Source: Desulfobacteraceae bacterium (GTDB taxonomy: Bacteria > Desulfobacterota > Desulfobacteria > Desulfobacterales > Desulfobacteraceae). From it: a stretch of DNA of 53,453 bases. Below, one piece after another: positions 50,791-53,453 of this stretch. The DNA is taken from contig JADGEQ010000036.1 of assembly GCA_016744295.1 (NCBI GenBank), forward strand, positions 1 through 53,453, given 5' to 3'. The position numbers were made by a program, and so were the translations under genes. The notes beneath the pieces were generated by a model, which worked only from the letters and a program-made list of their open reading frames with translations, searched no databases and had not been told where the DNA came from. How positions within the stretch are numbered: the stretch's first letter is position 1; every line of letters starts with the position of its first letter.

Positions 50791-51273
50791 TTGAAAATAT
50801 TAATACAAAAATTTAAGATGATAAAATAGACTGCCAATAAGGTTAGGTTGTTCTTTATCTCATGGAATGGGTCATCCCCACTTGAAAAAACATTGAGCGT
50901 CCAAACCTGGACCGCAATCTTGAACTCACTATTTCACCTGGGTGGAGCACCTGTAAGGATGAAGGCGCGGGTCGCCACGGCCATGATGATCAGCATCCCT
51001 TTTTTAGGGTATAATAAAATTTTCTGGTGGTCTCTATTTGCAGTAATTAAAGCAGAGGATAAAGGATAGGGTAAGTGTCGTAAAGCTTTTGAAATTAAAG
51101 CGTTTTTTGTTTTTTTTGATGATTCGGATGATTCTGGTCACATGGGTGATCCGGACCCTGGTTTGTCGTTGTCCCGGCCATGTTTTGTGTTGACACCGGG
51201 GTTCTTTTATATTACAGCTATATTAAAGCTATATTGAAATTACATTGCGATATTTACTTTTCCAGGAGGACAG
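50791..51273. other. Spacer upstream of the thiolase gene
   Basis: No gene is well supported. The open frame 50848-51069 (73 codons) has no ribosome binding site and no recognised family. Near the thiolase gene, TTGACA at 51190-51195 is followed 17 bp later by the weak TACAGC, a possible promoter. AGCTATATTrA is repeated in tandem at about 51217-51238. AGGAGG at 51264-51269 is the thiolase ribosome binding site. Confidence 0.4.
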
Positions 51274-52452
51274 ATGAAAGAAGTTGTTATAGTCAGTGCA
51301 TGCAGAACGGCAATCGGCGGTTTCGGTGGATCTCTTGCCCCATTGAGCGACATAGATTTTGGTCCCATTCCTATTAAAGAATCCATTAAACGGGCCGGGC
51401 TGACCGGAGATCAGATTGACGAAGTGATTTATGCTTCCGGTTACAGAACCGGCGATCTTCCCATTAATTCCGCCCGGGTGGTGGCGGTCAAGGCCGGCAT
51501 TCCCCAGGAAAAACCCCAGTTTACCATCAGCAAGGCATGTGCCGGCAGCATAAAGGCCATTACCTTGGCTGCCCAGGTGATCAAATCCGGTGATGCAGAC
51601 ATTATTGTGGCCGGTGGCATGGAAAGCATGAGCAATGCTACTTTTATGCTTAAAAAAGCAAGGTGGGGATATCGTCTGGGCCATGGTCAGCTCATGGACC
51701 AGCTTATTTTGTTTGATCCCCTGAGCGGCAACACCATGGGGGAGACTGCTGAAAATGTGGCGGAAAAATATGATGTTTCCCGGGAAGATCAAGACGCCTT
51801 TGGATTGAGAAGTCAGAATCTGGCCGAGCAGGCCATCAAGGACGGCAAGTTCAAAGATCAGATTGTGCCCGTGGAAATTCCCCAGAGAAAAGGGGATCCC
51901 AAAATATTTGACACAGATGAACACCCCAGGTTCGGCACCACCATTGAAGCCCTTCAGAAGCTGAAGCCCCCCTTTAAAAAAGGCGGGTCCGTGACCGCCG
52001 GCAGTGCCAGCGGAATGAACGACGGGGCATCCGCTCTTGTGGTTATGTCCAAGGATAAGGCAGATGAACTGGGCATTAAACCCATGGTATCCATCCTTTC
52101 CTATGCTTCGGCCGGGGTAGACCCCGCCTACATGGGCATCGGCCCCATCCCGGCCACCCAAATGGCATTGGAAAAAGCAGGGCTCACCATTGACGATATG
52201 GATTTGATTGAATTAAACGAGGCCTTTGCCTCCCAGGCCATCGCCTGCATGCGTGAGTTGAATATGGACATCAACAAGGTGAATGTGAATGGCGGCGCCA
52301 TTGCCCTGGGCCATCCGGTTTCAGCCAGTGGCGGTGCCATTGTGACAAAGCTTTTGTATGAACTGGAAGCCCGGGATCTGAGATATGGTTTGGCCACCCT
52401 GTGTATTGGCGGCGGCCAGGGCATGGCCCTGATTGTAGAGCGGAAAAAATAG
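51274..52452 (+). CDS. Acetyl-CoA acetyltransferase (thiolase)
   Basis: The 392-aa thiolase carries out reversible Claisen condensation or thiolysis of acyl-CoA. The acyl-accepting Cys lies in SKACAGSIKAI at about residue 88, the catalytic His in NGGAIALGHPVSASGG, and the second Cys in TLCIGGGQGMALI. GHPVSASG differs from the usual GHPIGASG, and KACAG from VCGSG, so this is a divergent branch. With the ETF operon 12 kb away it fits beta-oxidation or acetoacetyl-CoA metabolism. The start is firm (AGGAGG 6 nt upstream). Single gene ending at a strong terminator. Confidence 0.94.
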   Translation: MKEVVIVSACRTAIGGFGGSLAPLSDIDFGPIPIKESIKRAGLTGDQIDEVIYASGYRTGDLPINSARVVAVKAGIPQEKPQFTISKACAGSIKAITLAAQVIKSGDADIIVAGGMESMSNATFMLKKARWGYRLGHGQLMDQLILFDPLSGNTMGETAENVAEKYDVSREDQDAFGLRSQNLAEQAIKDGKFKDQIVPVEIPQRKGDPKIFDTDEHPRFGTTIEALQKLKPPFKKGGSVTAGSASGMNDGASALVVMSKDKADELGIKPMVSILSYASAGVDPAYMGIGPIPATQMALEKAGLTIDDMDLIELNEAFASQAIACMRELNMDINKVNVNGGAIALGHPVSASGGAIVTKLLYELEARDLRYGLATLCIGGGQGMALIVERKK

Positions 52453-52521
52453 ACTGAATAAAAAAGTCCGAATGAACAAGAGATCTGGGGCTTATACCGC
52501 CCGGAAGGTTTGAAATTTATG

Positions 52522-52555
52522 AAAAAGAGCGCATCCCTGTGGGTGCGCTCTTTTT
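52522..52555 (+). terminator. Intrinsic terminator after the thiolase gene
   Basis: AAAAAGAGCGCA (52522-52533) pairs with TGCGCTCTTTTT (52544-52555), extended by CCC/GGG with a bulge. The stem ends in five T and also has five A upstream, so it could work in both directions. Confidence 0.85.
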
Positions 52556-53246
52556 GGTTTGTTCAGGATAAGGCCATTGTTGTTGATGAACGGAAGCCAT
52601 TGATTCCTATGCGTCTGCATAATCTATCCGGGTTTGGCGGATAAGTTCCGGTATATCAAGTGTTGTCATAGGGAGTGCCTGTTTTTATGATAAAGAAAAT
52701 CTCCAAATATTGCAGGATGGGTGCCAAAAGGCGGGTCTGAAAATCTTCGCACCAGAACCAATTGAATTAATAGCGTATCTTATGGGTTGGATAAAATTTC
52801 CTGTCGGAGGGTAAAGCCCGTTTGGGGATGAAAACCGGAAATCAAATTTCCTTAAAATCGCTAACCCGGAATTGCAATGTCTGATTTTGTGCAGACCTTT
52901 GTATTGCCATAACCAAAGGTTCCGCCCCCCAAAGTCTGTAATAAAAACCGCCAATCTGGGTCTCATAAAAACATGGACAAAGGTTAAGGCCTTCCGAAAT
53001 TGGCGATATATTTATTTTTCGACAAAAGGGAGTGTATGATAAAAGGAGGTTATACGTTTGATGAGCATGCAACCTCATCTGGCTGACAAATTCAGAAAAT
53101 TGTGATATAGATCAAATGAATGATCACCTCAGGTGCACCATTGAAAAAATGAATGGGACCTAGGTTTTCGATGCATGAATTTGGTGATGGAATGGAGGCT
53201 GGGAAAAGCCCATTGGACGAATACCCATAAAATTAAGGAGGCACAT
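52556..53246. other. Gene-free spacer before the lysine-rich small gene
   Basis: I see no convincing gene in about 690 bp. Minus-strand open frames (52685-52966, 52842-53078) have no ribosome binding site and resemble no family. TGTGA-TATAGA-TCAAA at 53101-53116 looks like a CRP/FNR-family half-palindromic site that could regulate the small gene downstream. AAGGAGG lies at 53236-53242. Confidence 0.4.
53101..53116 (+). promoter_or_regulatory. CRP/FNR-type site upstream of the lysine-rich gene
   Basis: TGTGA-N6-TCAAA matches the CRP/FNR-superfamily consensus TGTGA-N6-TCACA in 8 of 10 fixed positions. It is 130 bp before the small gene. With no regulator nearby this is only a candidate. Confidence 0.25.
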
Positions 53247-53360
53247 ATGGCAAAGGGACAAGATGCCAAAAAAGCGGTCAAAAAGAAAGCAGAAAAAAGC
53301 ATGAAAGAAAAGAAAAAAGACAAGCAGGAGAAAAAAAGGGGAAAAGCAGGACTGGAATAA
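53247..53360 (+). CDS. Small lysine-rich protein, 37 aa
   Basis: The ATG at 53247 follows a perfect AAGGAGG with 4-5 nt spacing. The product begins MAKGQDAKKAVKKKAEK; about 17 of its 37 residues are Lys, so it is very basic and probably disordered. Small proteins starting MAKGQ with Lys-rich tails are common in Proteobacteria and have no assigned function; nucleic-acid binding is a guess. The frame is open further upstream to 53175, but without a ribosome binding site. The antisense open frame over this region is an artefact of the AAA/AAG codons. Confidence 0.75.
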   Translation: MAKGQDAKKAVKKKAEKSMKEKKKDKQEKKRGKAGLE

Positions 53361-53453
53361 AAACCATGATCCATGGCGCTCTCTCTTTGCTCTTTTTTTT
53401 GGGGTGTGGATGGGGCGTTTTTTTGTTGATCCGGGGTTGTATTGATACCCAAC

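Noticed and set aside
50848..51069. 73-codon open frame upstream of the thiolase
   Set aside because: No ribosome binding site and no family; I cannot tell it from chance or from a decayed gene.
53129..53452. 107-codon open frame antisense to the lysine-rich gene
   Set aside because: Its Phe/Leu-rich stretch is simply the complement of Lys codons.

Overview
The window looks like chromosomal DNA of a mid-GC anaerobic Desulfobacterota bacterium, most likely a Desulfobacteraceae-type sulfate reducer. The evidence is gene content: an ETF-linked membrane Fe-S oxidoreductase next to etfBA, corrinoid-protein reactivation ASKHA proteins, a LarA/FAD-oxidase/Fe-S cluster, a DVU0524-family FlgM partner, and several two-component proteins ending in a Cys-rich tail. 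Genes sit on both strands in short operons. I saw no rRNA, tRNA, CRISPR array, insertion sequence or phage gene.

Layout. 1-7.3 kb: a response regulator plus diguanylate cyclase (cut by the window edge), pyrF, then a minus-strand operon tag - DUF2804 - nnrDE - tsaE - lysC that ends at a clear intrinsic terminator. 7.4-9.6 kb: a divergent K+ channel-like gene and a Cys-rich DUF3795 gene in AT-rich, gene-poor DNA with a possible degenerate attC-like site. 9.6-19.2 kb: ispF-cysS, glnS, dpaL, a CoA-binding protein and uvrB-uvrC. 19.2-26.4 kb: a FapA-like DUF342 protein, a five-S1-domain RNA-binding protein, an M55 aminopeptidase, the remnant of a hybrid histidine kinase, a HAD phosphatase and a REC-PAS protein with a Cys-rich tail. 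26.5-31 kb: the conserved phoH - HD phosphodiesterase - ybeY - pdxJ operon. 31-33.8 kb: cvpA-mazG, then flgM and its partners.

33.8-40 kb is a likely fatty-acid/acyl-CoA electron-transfer module. A TetR-family regulator lies between a divergent atypical class II aldolase and a downstream operon of ETF:quinone-type membrane Fe-S oxidoreductase, etfB and etfA. Two palindromes of the same design lie in the aldolase-tetR intergenic region. 40-44.5 kb is a 2-hydroxyacid module: FAD-linked dehydrogenase, four-cluster Fe-S/MvhD-like protein, LarA racemase and thyX. 44.7-48.4 kb holds two overlapping ASKHA corrinoid-activation genes, the second with a pentapeptide-repeat linker in place of a ferredoxin domain. 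48.5-50.8 kb pairs a papain-like lipoprotein with a 7TM sensor that carries the same Cys-rich tail as the REC-PAS protein. The window ends with an acetyl-CoA acetyltransferase and a tiny lysine-rich protein.

The most interesting points are the shared C-terminal Cys module on two unrelated receptors, the tandem ASKHA pair, the TetR/aldolase/ETF module with its paired palindromes, the LarA-oxidase-MvhD cluster, and two fragments of signalling genes that appear to have been left behind or reused.
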